A stretch of 64,000 nt of DNA, from positions 12,291,863 through 12,355,862 of the forward strand of contig OX419339.1 in NCBI GenBank assembly GCA_948470475.1, written 5' to 3'. Positions 12,035-23,761 of this stretch are shown here, piece after piece. The stretch is from Galaxea fascicularis. Lineage: Eukaryota > Cnidaria > Anthozoa > Scleractinia > Euphylliidae. The position numbers and the translations under genes were made by a program. Position 1 is the stretch's first letter, and each line of letters starts with the position of its first letter. The notes beneath the pieces were generated by a model that did no database searches, was not told where the DNA came from, and was given only the letters and a program-made list of their open reading frames with translations.

Positions 12035-12696
12035 AAAGCGGAAGATCATGGAAACGTCATTCAAGGCCAAATGGTGTACAGTGTCTCAAGTATTTTTGCA
12101 ACTCGTTGTAGCTTCAATTCTCGGCGCTGTAAATATGTGAGGAAAAGAGGAAGCTTGGTCCTACGAACCCCTCCCCTAAAGGTCGGTGGCAATCCGTAAG
12201 TCCAAGTCAGCAATGTCCATTAAGATCCAGTCAAAGGCTCGGCTACATTCACCCGAAAGCTAATTAATGCAAACCCAGCATCAAATTAGCAACGCCTGTG
12301 ATAGACAAAATGCAGCAGAAGAACAAGAACAATAACGACAACAACAACAACAACAATTATATTTAAGTCTCAAATCTTTTTAACTGAGCACAGGTGCTCT
12401 ACTAATTGGGAAGACTGTAAATAAAATGGGCTCTAAATCAACTCATATCAAATCAAATGTTGGTTTTTGAAGGAGTGGAAAACAAGAGTACCCGGAGAAA
12501 AAAACCCTCGGAAGAGAGAACAGAACCAACAAACCCAGCCCACTTATGACAACGTGTCCGAAAATCGACACATTGGTGGGAAGGCGAGTGCTTTCACAAC
12601 TACCCCAACCCTGCTACCCGATAAAACTCATTATAGAGGAAAGAACCACCAATCTCAACCCAACTGACCGATTCCTTCGTGTTCTAACTCCCTTTG

Positions 12697-12761
12697 CTTC
12701 CGCCTTTCTTATCACATGCGGAGCAAAATTACTGAATGCTGATTGGCTGAGACAGAGGGCA

Positions 12762-12810
<49 letters not shown>

Positions 12811-12846
12811 CTTGATGCTGATTGGTTATAAGTTGCTTGGCAACGA
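12697..12846. repeat. CCAAT-bearing repeated segment upstream of the kelch gene
   Basis: ATGCTGATTGG occurs twice about 80 bases apart, with inverted CCAAT boxes. Three GAGGGCA words lie between, and GTTGCTTGGCAAC at 12832-12844 resembles an RFX X-box. The CTGATTGG word also occurs in a repeat at about 57757, so this may be repeat-derived rather than a tuned promoter. Confidence 0.35.
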
Positions 12847-13089
12847 AGCGTTATTGCCAATAAATTTTTTTGCAACAATGGCTTCCCGTTTCGTGGAAGC
12901 CGACGCAACTGAATGAAGCCGTAATTAACTGTATTTTGAGAATAAAATCTTCACTGAATCTATTGGTCAGTTACGCTTGTTTTGACATTTGTGGCGGCAT
13001 TGAAAGGGCTTCATCGCGCGGACATCGTGCGCGAATGCAAATCCCTCAACAATTTTGCCCTTTATGCGATAAACAAGTAATCGCAAGTG

Positions 13090-13095
13090 CCCGAG

Positions 13096-13137
<42 letters not shown>

Positions 13138-13176
13138 CCAAATTACCCTCGTCGCTTCGCGACTCGGGCAATTTTG

Positions 13177-13218
<42 letters not shown>

Positions 13219-13224
13219 CTCGGG
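13090..13224. mobile_element. fold-back element just upstream of the kelch start codon
   Basis: A near-perfect 135-bp palindrome: CCCGAGGGCAATTAAGG on the left, complement on the right, with the innermost hairpin GTCGC-TTC-GCGAC. It ends 65 bases before the kelch ATG, so it must lie in the promoter or 5' leader. It has no function of its own that I can read. Confidence 0.85.
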
Positions 13225-13289
13225 CCCATGCAATTACATATACAAAGCGTTACCTTTATCCTACCTTTCAGATTACTGGAAACTCAAAC

Positions 13290-15501
13290 ATGGCCGATGA
13301 GATCGTTAATGGAACCGAGAAAGCAGACTTCGCTTCTTTTAGAGGTGACGTCATAGTTTGTTGCGGCGGCTATGAGGGACGTCATGAACTGGATACTGTT
13401 GAAGCGTTCTGCCTGAGCACCAACACCTGGGCGGACCTACCTCCCATGCCAGTCGAGTGCAACAGCCTGGCCGCAGAGGCTTATGGGAGCGCTGTCATCA
13501 CGGCTGGGGGATCTGACAGGTGATTTCATCAGCTGAATATTTCAATGTGTTCATGGGCCTTGTGGCTGCATTCTTTCAAAGGCTTGAACAATCGTTTTTT
13601 CATTCGCTTTTGCAGGAAGAAACCCATCGATAATGTGTCACTCTTTGACTGGAATCAGCATGAATGGAGAAAAATGCCTGCCTTGGGAACAGCTCGCGCA
13701 TACCTTTGTGGTGCCATGGATAAGCCGCGGGCTCACTTCGTGGTGGCGGGAGGGTTTAACAACAAAGAGCTTAATTCAGTTGAAATTTATGACATCAAGA
13801 CGGAAAAATGGATGAAGGCTCCTGCTATGCCCACAGCGAGAACCAAGTGTGGAGGGGCTATTGTTGGAGATTACTTTGCTGTGGTAAGTTTTCACTTTAA
13901 GGTTCTTTCTTACCTCATCAAAAGTTCAATTTCTTGAGCATTTCAGTTCTCTCTTAAGGGGAGATTCTGGTTGAATTTGTGGGTAAATGGGGTGAATTGA
14001 GAATGAAGGAAAGAAGGATAGAAAAGGATATATACATAAATCAGTTAGTCTGCCAGTAGGCTCAGGGACACCTTGTTCTGGTGGCGGACTATCTGGCCTT
14101 TGTATCCTAATTATTCACTTTAAATTATTAATTCCCACAATTATTATTCCTTCAAAATAATCCAAAGATCAACAATAAATTCACAAACATTTTCTGTAGC
14201 AAGGACTGCAACCTAATGGAGCCATTTATCGACGATTGAATGAAATGGAGGCGAGATTTTGAGGAAAAGTGTGGTGATGTACGGTAAAAACGGCATTTAA
14301 CCGGAATGCCACTGTAAACATGGATAAAAAGTGAGTTCATGAAGCGGTGTTCTTGAGCGCGAGGCCCGGCAACAAGAGTATGGCGCCTCTGGTGGCCTTG
14401 TTGTCCATTGCCTGCCTCAAGAACGCCTAGACGACAGGATAAAAATAACTTATAGGGATGAGACAGAAAAATCAAAATCAAAAGCAACCTGGTAAGAGTT
14501 TTTACATAATCTCTACTGTTTGATTATTTGTTCGGTGGCATTTCTTTTGCTCCGATTGCACAGAATGCAAAATTTAAAAAAAAAAGCAAATGTCATATTT
14601 GAAAAAAAGAGGATGAGTTACTTTGTCTCAGCGCAATGCGACCTCGGTTGGTACATTTACGTCTCGTTCTCTGGTTATTGACACCGCGCGCAAACATAAC
14701 GCTTCACCCAGAACTCCCAGGAGTGACCAATAATTAATTTTTCTTTGCAATATCAGTACTTTGTCAAGCAGACAGGTGATAAGAATAAAGCAAAAATCAA
14801 GAAGGGGATATTCTTTGATTTAACACTAAATTATCAGAAGTAACATTATATGCAATCAGTTAGGAAAATTAATATTGAGATCCTTAGAGTGAAAGGGTAA
14901 AACTGGAACGACTGAACATATGAAGTCCATCTGTTACAGCATGCCCGTCATTGTCGAGGTCTCCGTCAAAGAGATGTCGACTAGCTTTTCTTTTGTCCCG
15001 TTCTTTATTTTTATTAGTTTCTCATCACGCTTGAAATTTGTCATCTTTCTTTTTTTTATGCTCTTGCGCTTGAAGGCAGGTGGGGACGCATTTGGTCGAC
15101 CTACCAATACAATGGAGTGCTTCAACTTGAAAACAGAAAAATGGGAAACGTTTCCAGCCATGAATTTCCATCGCCGCCGCTGTGCTGCTGTATCCGTCGG
15201 AGAAAAGCTAGTGGTGGCGGGAGGACTAACCCTGGGTGACTACTCTATGGACTCCATGGAAATGTTTGATCTGCGCAACCGGAAGTGGTTTGACCTACCC
15301 AACATGCCTTACCCTCGGTTTGGTTGTGGCTCATGCGTAATTAACTCGCAGATGTTTTTGATTGGCGGGAATGAGAAATTGTGGATGAAAGCTTACTCCA
15401 ACCGGTTGGACTCGTTTGACGTGATGTCGCAAGAGTGGGATGTCCTCCCAAGCATGGCGCAGAGGCGGCTGCACCCCGCTGCCGTACACATTAGCCTTTG
15501 A
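13290..15501 (+). CDS. kelch-repeat protein without BTB domain
   Basis: Exons 13290..13519, 13616..13883 and 15076..15501 join in phase to 307 aa. The start is MADEIVNGTEK; the frame is open further upstream, but only through the fold-back repeat. The protein is almost entirely kelch blades. GG doublets with downstream Y/F and W occur as VCCGGYEG...NTWADLP, ITAGGSD...HEWRKMP, VVAGGFNN...EKWMKAP, VAGGDAFG...EKWETFP, VVAGGLTL...RKWFDLP and LIGGNEK...QEWDVLP. That is about six blades, enough for a closed beta-propeller. No BTB, BACK or F-box is present. Kelch propellers bind proteins; the partner is unknown. The acceptor of exon 3 must be CTTGAAG|GCAGG, because the next AG breaks the frame. An AATAAA at 15545 follows the stop. 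Confidence 0.9.
14346..14427 (+). other. imperfect stem-loop in kelch intron 2
   Basis: GGTGTTCTTGAG pairs with CTCAAGAACGCC, and inside it CAACAAG pairs with CTTGTTG, giving an 82-base two-level hairpin. A smaller hairpin, GGCATT/AATGCC, lies about 45 bases upstream. No snoRNA boxes were identified. It could be a structured intronic RNA or a decayed fold-back repeat. Confidence 0.3.
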
Positions 15502-15544
15502 ACGTGCGTACTGAATCGTGCAATTTAAAAAATCTGATAATGGA

Positions 15545-15550
15545 AATAAA
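15545..15550 (+). terminator. poly(A) signal of the kelch gene
   Basis: AATAAA 44 bases after the kelch stop codon, in a normal position for a short 3' untranslated region. Confidence 0.65.
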
Positions 15551-15859
15551 TAATGAAGGGAGATTTGCATCCATCACGGAATTCAATGGAATGAAGGTTA
15601 AAAATCCAGTTACACTGATTTTCTTTTGAACACGCAATGAGGTGCTTTATTTTTTACATGAAAAATGAAAGACGAAAACTGATTCGACTATGCCGACAAC
15701 GAAAGCCACATCGATTTAAAAACAAAACCTAAACGACATATCTTGTTTCTCGCTTATAATTTCCTGTGTGAAAACGATTCTTTCGCATGCTTTATGAAGC
15801 AGTAACAGTATAATAAATCAACCAAAAAACCGTGTGTCATGACTGGAAAGAATGATTTT

Positions 15860-16110
15860 AACGATGACGATGGTGACGTTGATGATGGTGGTGGTGATGA
15901 TAATGATGGTGGTGGTGGTGGTGGTGATGATGATAATGATGATGATGATGGTGGTGATGGTGGTGGTGATGATGATGATGATGATGATGATGGTGGTGGT
16001 GATGATGGTGGTAATGGTGATGATGATGGTGATGGTGCTAATGATGATGATGATGGTTGTGGTAGTTCAGGTAGTAATGACGGTGACGATGGCGAAGATG
16101 ATAATCTTTC
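15860..16110. repeat. GAT/GGT trinucleotide satellite
   Basis: About 250 bases of interspersed GAT and GGT units lie between the convergent kelch and glycosyltransferase genes. The frames read as runs of Asp/Gly on one strand and Ser/Pro on the other; these are simple-sequence artefacts, not proteins. Confidence 0.9.
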
Positions 16111-16697
16111 AAATTTAGATTTTCTTATTTCATGCAATCAAATTGCTTGTAATCTTTCTTCCTCAGTTTGTTATCTTTAAAAAATGATTTAGTGCTATGT
16201 CGTGCGTAAGAGCAATACTGTTTCTGCAGTGTTGATTGGATGTGTGGTTTAATGTTTACCGTGTGTCTTGACCTGAGGAAACTACAAACTATCTTTAAAT
16301 ATTTTTCCTTTCCTTCCGGCCCTCCAAACAAAGACGATGACTTACACTGATTTTTTTCACAATTTCACCCTATGCATTGAAAAATCACCAATAAAATTAT
16401 TATGGTTAACCCTGCCTGCTAAAATTACATTGGAATTCATCTTGCTGATTCTGTAGGGGCATATTTTTGCACGATAACAGGCAAAATGCAGTAATTTTGG
16501 CAGAACTGGACCAAAAACAACAACAATCCCGGTGGCAGCTGTGAGATTTACCAGGACTTTCCTAACTATTTTATTGCCTTGTTAACCTCTGTTTTCACTT
16601 CCTCCTGTTTTCTTTCCGTCGTCTTGGTATTTTGTGCAGATATGTCATTGGTATAAACTTGTCATACGAAAGAGAGGTAGAGGTGTTTCTTATGCAC

Positions 16698-16703
16698 TTT
16701 ATT
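16698..16703 (-). terminator. poly(A) signal of the glycosyltransferase gene
   Basis: AATAAA on the minus strand about 65 bases past the stop codon at 16765. It suggests a short 3' untranslated region and a clean end before the trinucleotide satellite. Confidence 0.6.
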
Positions 16704-16764
16704 ATGCACGATGTCAGTGTCTCAAAGGAACCTTACCCCAGCTAAGGATAGAAGAGACATATCG

Positions 16765-19700
16765 TCACGCACCAACTCTTTGATTACTTCCACTGAGAGG
16801 AGGGTGATAAAAGTGATAAAAATCCGGTATCTTGAGTCTTTCCACTTCATATCCGTTCATGAGAATGCGATCTAATAGTTCCCAGTCCTCCCCGCCCCAT
16901 CCAGTAAACTCTCGCGTGTTCATTCCACCCACGCGGTCAAAGTCTGACTTGAAAATTGCCAACAAACCAAACCCCAGCGTCTCCCAATAGCCGAATGGTA
17001 GATCAGGGTAGAAGCCGCAACGGAGTCTCTTCACCACTGGGGCGAAGGCCATCTTTCCCTCGACACAGTGCTTAAGGAATGAAAGAAGATGAAGGTCATA
17101 AACATGCTCACAGGAGTCTGGTGTCATTGGCAAAATAATTGTTTTGACGCAGCTTTAAAAATGAAATAGCGCATCACTATTTACGCGGTCAGTACAATCA
17201 CTTACTACTCAAATTAAGTTCCGAGAAAGAAAAAGTTGGGGATTTCATACTAAGCACAAAAATGGCACTAAATTGACGAAATCTCAGCTAACAGTTGTGC
17301 CTTAACGTGTCAACTTTCCCTCAACTCCAAAGACGCGCAAACTCACTGCAAAGGAGAAAGGCTTTGCTATAGCAGTACTGAACTTGATGGGGTCATTGCA
17401 GCATCAATGCTTTGCTGTACCCTTGTCTTCGTGGCAAATTGAAGTGGAATTCTTACCTTACGGATAGTAGATATTAGTTTGGCAGGGATCTTCAGATGTA
17501 AGTCACACAGAAAGAGTATGCTATGAGGGTCATTCACAGCATCTGCTCCGCGCTGAAGGGCCTTTGCTCTCTGAAAGGTCTCCTCCGCAGGAATCCGCAC
17601 CACGGTGTACTGCTGGAGTGAACTTTTTCTGAGAGCTGCCTCTATGTTGATGTCGCTGCTTTCATAGTCAATAATGACGACGTTGATATTTGGGTCCAGG
17701 GTGTGAAGCACTATTTCTGCAAATATTGAGAAGCCAGGGTTGTTGATGAATACAAAAGTGAAGAAAACGTTTCGAGACTCGTCACAAAATATTTCTTTGT
17801 TTACGCGAACACACACTCTTTGTTTTGGACTGTACGATAACGCTGCTCCAGGCCTGAAGCCAACACTTGACCGAATTTTCTAGCATGAGGAAAACTTTAC
17901 TTTCGTATGTCACTGGGTTACGTGTGTTCACTAAATAACAGAGAAAGATCTTTATTGGGAACAAGAGTAATTCTCACCGCCCTAGTACCTTGACTATAGA
18001 GGCCGTTGAATGAGAGAGCAGACTACGGAGAAGCACTCTCCAGCACCTGGGTTAGCGGAGTTCTAAAAGGGGCTTTCACACGGCAAGCGGCGAAATCGGA
18101 ATGAATAAGAAATATAGACTTGATGTTATTGCTCCGGAGCATTCAAATAGTGAGGGCGCACGAGACAAAAAGGCTCCATTGATGAGTCATGCAATTTATG
18201 TTAGCCCTGTCGGAGTTTTGTTCTTTGGCAGTAAGGTGTAGACGGATGGCTCGTCACTGATTTGTCACTAATTTGTCGCCAAAGAAGTTCTTAACGCCAC
18301 ACTACCTAATTTTAATCTGCTAAGATGATTTTCGTGCTAAGAAGGCCACTGATCTGGTGTCAGTGGTTACTCTTGAGTCTTTCAAGAGGGCCGTCTGTGA
18401 CTAGGTCACCAGGCCTGCCGCTCTCCTGACCATCTACATGAACTTCGCGCCCTTTTATTGTGGATGTAGATGTAAATGTAGTTGCCTACTACATGTAGCT
18501 AACTTGGGTGTTTGGTGTCGATCACCACAAGTATTTTTAATAACAAAATTATTTTAATATTTACGCGATAATATTTTCAAAATACCTTTTATAGACAGAT
18601 AATCACCTGCAATATTTCTAATGAAGTAGAGTGCCCAGCGACCGGCGTTCCTAACAGGCACTATGATATTAACTGTTGCATCTTTCTTCCACTGGAATCC
18701 CTCAGGATAGCAAAGCTTGTTTTTCTCAAACGGTCTGTACACGTACTCTGAAAAAACCAAGCTCTCTTCGGTTTTGTTATCAGTCAGCATTAATTCCAGG
18801 AGGAATCGGTCTCCCTTTTGAGGGTCGGGCACATGCTCGACGGAAATGATCCTCCGAAGTTGGTACAGACTAAAAACGATAAAAGCAAACGGGGTTAAAG
18901 GGATGATAAATTATCTAAGAAATTTTGTTAAGTGGTTGCTCAGTGGCGACGTTATAAAGCTAACACTAAGGTTCAGATGATAAATCTGACAAATTGATTA
19001 TGCCACAACAGACGCAAACATGAAGGGCTGGGCCGTTAAAGAGAGATAAAAGGAGGGGCTTCGTTGTGTTGGTGAACCATGGTGCGGAGTAAAAAATCGA
19101 AACAACTGCAAATTACAATTTTAACTCTGTCGTTTAACGGTTCAAACTTGCTTATACTAATACAGGAATATAATTCGTCATAACATTACAGTTAGTTTTA
19201 TGCAGCGCTTGTTTAATTCACTATCAAGATGCTACGGACATGAAGAGGCCACGACTTCCAGTATGATAGTTTTCCACTCACTTGCGACGCTCCGCCTCCA
19301 AACGTTCCATGAATGAGCGGACAACATCCTCAGCCACATTCTTGTTTGTGATCGAATTGCCGACAGCGTTCTCCTTCCACCATATATCTTCATTCCCCAG
19401 TAACGGCATAGAATTATTGGTGGAATCCGGGGGATACACAGCTGCGAAATGAGTGTTGCTCTTATTTCGCGCACCCTGTAAAGATACAATCACACAGCAG
19501 TTGTGAATTAGCTGGGTTTTGTAACAGTGTATAGATGAAAAAGGTCACTATAATATATTAGTCTTTGCAAACAATCGCAAGAGGTAGAAATTTTTCATCT
19601 ATAACCGACCAGATAATAAGAGAGCGATCTCCTAGATTTTTCGTCGCCTTGTCCTTCAAAATGTCAGAACAATCGAGTTGCATTCAGCAATGCGTAGTCT

Positions 19701-21726
19701 CCCGTGTCCATAGAACGCCCAAGGAAAACAAATGGCAGTTCGTTCTATTAACGCGGATAAGAAATCAAATTCGGTAAGCTGCCTTAACTGATAACGGCAA
19801 GAATCATTCAGAGTAAATCAACAACTGAGCCTGTGAAAGATAGGGGGAATCTGAGTCACCACATTGTTACCAAATATCCTGCGAGCAAGGTGGCCAATTG
19901 TTTTTCATATTAACTCTAAACAAAATCCATTCTTGACCGATGGAACGTCACTGTGTTCTTAGTACGTATCATTAAAATTCACTTTCAGTTGAATTTTCCA
20001 AATCTAAAGCCAATAGAGAACCCAATAGAATTCGACGTAGATTAGTCGACAAGTGCGAGAAAATGGGGGTGAGAAAGAAACGATTTGTCTGGGTTTTCTT
20101 TCCCATTGAAGTGAGTGGCATGAGTTTTGCTAACCAATAACAGAGCGTATCGAAGAGACACCAAGGCAAATGCAAATCAGTTAATTTCGACTCTCACTCG
20201 GAATAAAGAAAAAAACCCTTCAGTTATGATGGTTTTTCTTCTTTTGTATTTCGTTCACGTACGAGGTTTGATTCTGCGATTGAGAAAGGATTAGCTAAAA
20301 ATTGTTTCAGTTCACTTACCGCAACGAGCGTATTCAACTATCACAACGAAACACACAAAAACAACTGGCAAAAAGTTCGACGTTGGAAAGATTTATTTAT
20401 GAGCACAGGGGCGGATCCAGGGGGGGGTGGATTGGTCGGATAGCTACCCCCCTTCGGAAAAGCCCACCATAAAAATTTAATACGTGAAAAAAAGGAAATA
20501 CATACATGGTTCCCAAAAAATATATTATAGTTTAGTGGCCGACTGTATCAGCCACCCTCCATTAAAAAATCCTGGATCCGCGCCTGGACCCATGCGTCTC
20601 CCACCTGAAATCGGATCAGTCGGTGCTTCACCAAGTAACTCGGTTGATAAAAGCAGCTAGGCAGCACTCGTTCGACCTCCTCGAAGTTAACAAATGAAGG
20701 GGCTGTTTCATCAAGGGATCGTGGGTGTTCTTTGTAATCATACAATGGTACAGCGTTATCCGGTACACGAGTGTCATTCATTTTCGCCAACAGAAATTCG
20801 CTGGTTATTACGGTGAATTTAACTTCGCCAGGAAGTCGCCAAGCCACTTCTAAATGTGATTTTCCCATTTGGTGCTTGTGAATAATGTCCAAGAAATATC
20901 TAACGCCTTTGTTTAAGAATATGTAACTAGAAATTTGGTAGGGGGAAGCCGAAAAGTTTCCTATATCGCTTCCACCGGGATTATCCCGCGAACCTAGAGA
21001 GGCAATTTTTCGAAGATTCTCCGAATTTTCGTCGGAGCTCAGCCACAACTCTGAATTCCAACTCGATGAGATTGCAAATTGGTGCTTGCCGCTAGTTTGG
21101 GGCAGGATAAATCCGAAAATTCTTTCGCCGAAGTTGTTTCCATTGTCTCCAAGTTTAGTAGATGAAGTTGATAAAGATCTCCGTTTCGAAGGGGTTTGTG
21201 GGTACAGGATGAACTCTCGTAAACTCTCCACTTGATGAGAGCACACGTTCTCCCAAACATGATGGTTTAAAATTCCTCGCAGGGAGTCACTGATATTTCC
21301 AGTTCCAGTTTTGAACTTTTCTTCACCACCCGATGAGAGTATTGAATCATCTGAGCTCATTCTGTCGGTCTTGATCACGCTTTCCCTTAGCTCTGACGCG
21401 ACAACATTATCAGACTTAATCTGCTCTCCACTTGATCTTGACGATTGGATTCCACTTGTAATGTCTCTATAGATATTCTTTGCGGTCTCGAAGTTGGTCA
21501 GTTCTGCTTTCTTGTCTTCCCCGAGTTGACTGGGCTCCAAAATTAATGCCTTTGATAATATCCATTTGGGAATACGATTGACATCGTTAACGTAAAGGAT
21601 AGTTTTTCTTGGTTTTTGTGTGGCAATATAGATGCAACTCGCGGCTCCTAGAGAGAAGAATATTGCAAGAAGAAACTGAATTCTCTTTCGCTTCGTTTGG
21701 TTATAGCATACGTAAGTAATCCTCAT
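16765..21726 (-). CDS. PA14-domain beta-1,4-N-acetylgalactosaminyltransferase (B4GALNT3/4-like)
   Basis: Five exons on the minus strand: 20605..21726, 19282..19475, 18586..18869, 17457..17716 and 16765..17070, all GT/AG, giving 721 aa. It is a type II Golgi protein: a short cytosolic tail ending KRKR, then the membrane anchor [20 protein letters not shown]. Residues ~150-320 form a PA14-like domain ([29 protein letters not shown]). The C-terminal ~290 residues are a chondroitin GalNAc-transferase (CHGN) fold with [10 protein letters not shown], the metal-binding DLH of FLCDLH (D605), [11 protein letters not shown] and the catalytic-loop [13 protein letters not shown] (W678-D682). The family transfers GalNAc in beta-1,4 linkage to GlcNAc (LacdiNAc) on glycoproteins. 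Human B4GALNT3/4 are about 1000 aa, so the linker is shorter here. Whether it matches type 3 or type 4 cannot be told. Intron 1 holds a MITE 19 bases from the donor. Confidence 0.92.
20406..20586. mobile_element. MITE in intron 1 of the glycosyltransferase gene
   Basis: The terminal inverted repeats are CAGGGGCGGATCCAGG and, reversed, CAGGCGCGGATCCAGG. The 181-bp element sits with its right end about 18 bases inside the intron from the donor at 20604. A transcript retaining the intron would read into it and add a short tail ending QDFLMEGG before a stop. Confidence 0.75.
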
Positions 21727-22036
21727 CTTTGTGGAGACTTCTGCTATCCGTATAATTTGTGGCTTTGACTACTGAATGGCGCAGTTCATTCTTTACACTA
21801 AATCAGTTCTCTGTCGCCTACTGAAAGTTAATAAATTCACTTCAAATTCAATAAAGATTGGTGGCATTCTTCTAAGCAGACTCTTAGTTCTTAGCAACGA
21901 ATGGAGATATCGCCTTCTCCAGATGTATTCTCTTTGAAAACCGACTGTGTTATCTTAGACTGATTTAACAAGAAACGTTCGAAACTGAGTTTGATCAACT
22001 ACTGCTGGTGGAAAAAAGGAGTCTAAACGTACCGTG

Positions 22037-22080
22037 AATGAAGGAAAAGAAAAAGAAAGAAAGAAAGAAAGAAAGAAAAG
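22037..22080. repeat. GAAA simple repeat
   Basis: Tandem GAAA/AGAAA units about 300 bases upstream of the glycosyltransferase start codon. No function is seen. Confidence 0.85.
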
Positions 22081-22299
22081 AAGAAGACTGCTTCTTCAAA
22101 CAAGCATCCGAAACGAATAATTCACTAAATTGGCTCAATTGACGACAATAGTAACTTCGGAAACTGTTCCTAGATCCATTGGCCTCGCAATGAACCTTCA
22201 CTACTAAAGAATACAAACACGGTGAAGATTCCTTGCACTGCCAATATCAGTTACTTGTTATTTAGATGTACATGCGACGATCTAGCTATAGCAGGCATA

Positions 22300-22450
22300 A
22301 AAATTTGGTATTATCAACAGAGCTGATAATGCAAATTGACCACCGTACAGGGATTCTGTCCGGTAGTCAATTTACATTATCAACTCTGTTGATAATACGA
22401 AATTTTTGTGTACCACTTCCCCACCGACGCAGCACAACTTCCCCCTTTAT
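22300..22450. repeat. palindromic repeat family, copy 1
   Basis: Two inverted arms each carry the near-palindrome TATTATCAACAGAGYTGATAAT and a GAC(C)-GTACAGG-like centre. It continues into CCACTTCCCCACCGACGCAGC. The same words occur at 23656, 26379 and, reversed, 62911. Confidence 0.7.
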
Positions 22451-22712
22451 AGCAGACATATCAAAGCATTTGGTATCAGGTGCGGTTACACGGAGCACTT
22501 TTACCACAACGCTTGATCCTTGTCGAGGGAAATAGAAATTTTCTGCCTGTGACCGCTCTTTTCCGAGGTCCTGAATTGCCCATAGCCGGCCAGGACACTT
22601 ATGGTCGATCACTTAACTTGACGTTATGAACAAAAACGCGTTTCTCTTTCGTTTGGACTCACGAAGAGTTTTCACTTCAAGGTTTACCCAGAGGCCACGC
22701 CTGCATTCTAAT

Positions 22713-22747
22713 ACTCACACTCACACTCATACTCATACTCATACCCA
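22713..22747. repeat. CTCACA/CTCATA microsatellite
   Basis: Tandem hexamers ACTCAC then ACTCAT. No gene context. Confidence 0.85.
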
Positions 22748-22779
22748 TAATTTTTTTCCTGGTCAATTCTGTCTAAAGG

Positions 22780-23095
22780 GGAAAGACACAATGACGTTAT
22801 CCCGATGTGAGGCACCAACCCATGGTCACAATCGTGTGAGCCAGGGTTCGTTAAGTCCTTAGTGGATCTTTAGCATCCCACATAATAAATTATGAAGAGT
22901 TGTGAGACAAAGCTTACGATTTATCGTCCTTATACGAGAAGACTAGAAAGTCTAACCATTTGCAGATTTCATTACAAGGGGAGCACTTTATCCTCAGTTA
23001 TTTAAAGACTTTGGGGGTTGGTCCGGCCGGGGTTTGAACCCACTACTACCTGCACGGTAGTCAGGCGCTCTACTTAGCCAACCGGTCGGTGGCGG
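22780..23095 (-). mobile_element. tRNA-derived SINE
   Basis: Read on the minus strand, it starts with a tRNA-like head: GGTTGGCTAAGTAGAGCGC as box A and GGGTTCAAACCCC as box B. A body follows with AATAACTGAGGATAAAGTG, CAAATGGTTAGACTTTC and GTGGGATGCTAAAGATCC. The tRNA part lacks a credible anticodon stem, so it is a SINE head rather than a tRNA gene. The left limit is approximate. Confidence 0.65.
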
Positions 23096-23655
23096 TGGAA
23101 GACTAATTTACAGCGGAGGCGTTCAGTTTGATTGTAACTACCGGAATTCATTTCTTTTGAAACATTGTGATCCCAGGGAATGTAAATTATAATTGAGAGC
23201 GAAAGCCATCAACTACGTCGCAAGGAGACTGGAGCGAGGCTTGTTCGCTTAATTCAATTCCTGGAAATTGCCTTTTGCGGTCCCTGCAGTTCGCATTACA
23301 AACTGGCGAACTTCTGTTTTGCATTTTTAAACGACCTGTAGAAATCTAATACGTTCCATTGATTCCTCAGGTTTGTCTTCTGCGCAGCATGCTTAGACAT
23401 AAGAAAATGCATTGTGCTATTTTCATCAGTAATAGGACACTTGAATCATGAAGAATACGAAACTGTAAAAAAGAAAAATGGTCTAAATGATTTATAAAAT
23501 GAAAGGCAAATAAACGGATTGACGCAAGCCGTCGAGTTAAAGGTTAACTGTGGAATTAAAAAAAAAAAACCGGAATCATAGATTGCCGAAGCCAATAGAT
23601 TATGCTGATATATATGTCCTAAATGACTAGACTGTAGACAAATTTAGAATCCCTG

Positions 23656-23761
23656 TACGGGGGTCAATTTACACTATCAACTCTGTTGATAATACCACAT
23701 TTTTGTGTACTACTTCCTCACCTCCGCAGCACCACAGTTTCTTTAGAAACTACCCCCTTCA
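23656..23761. repeat. palindromic repeat family, copy 2
   Basis: It contains GTACGGGGGTCAATTTACA, CTATCAACTCTGTTGATAAT, TTTTTGTGTACTACTTCC and GCAGCACCACAGTTTC. This matches the right arm of copy 1 and the fragment at 26379. Confidence 0.7.

Noticed and set aside
12870..13289. Upstream extension of the kelch frame
   Set aside because: The extra sequence is read through the fold-back repeat and has no kelch features; the ATG at 13290 is the natural start.
15754..16180. Long open frames on both strands rich in Asp/Gly or Ser/Pro
   Set aside because: They are translations of a GAT/GGT trinucleotide satellite; no splice sites or start context.
23025..23095. Minus-strand tRNA gene
   Set aside because: Box A and box B are present, but there is no proper anticodon or acceptor stem; better explained as a SINE head.
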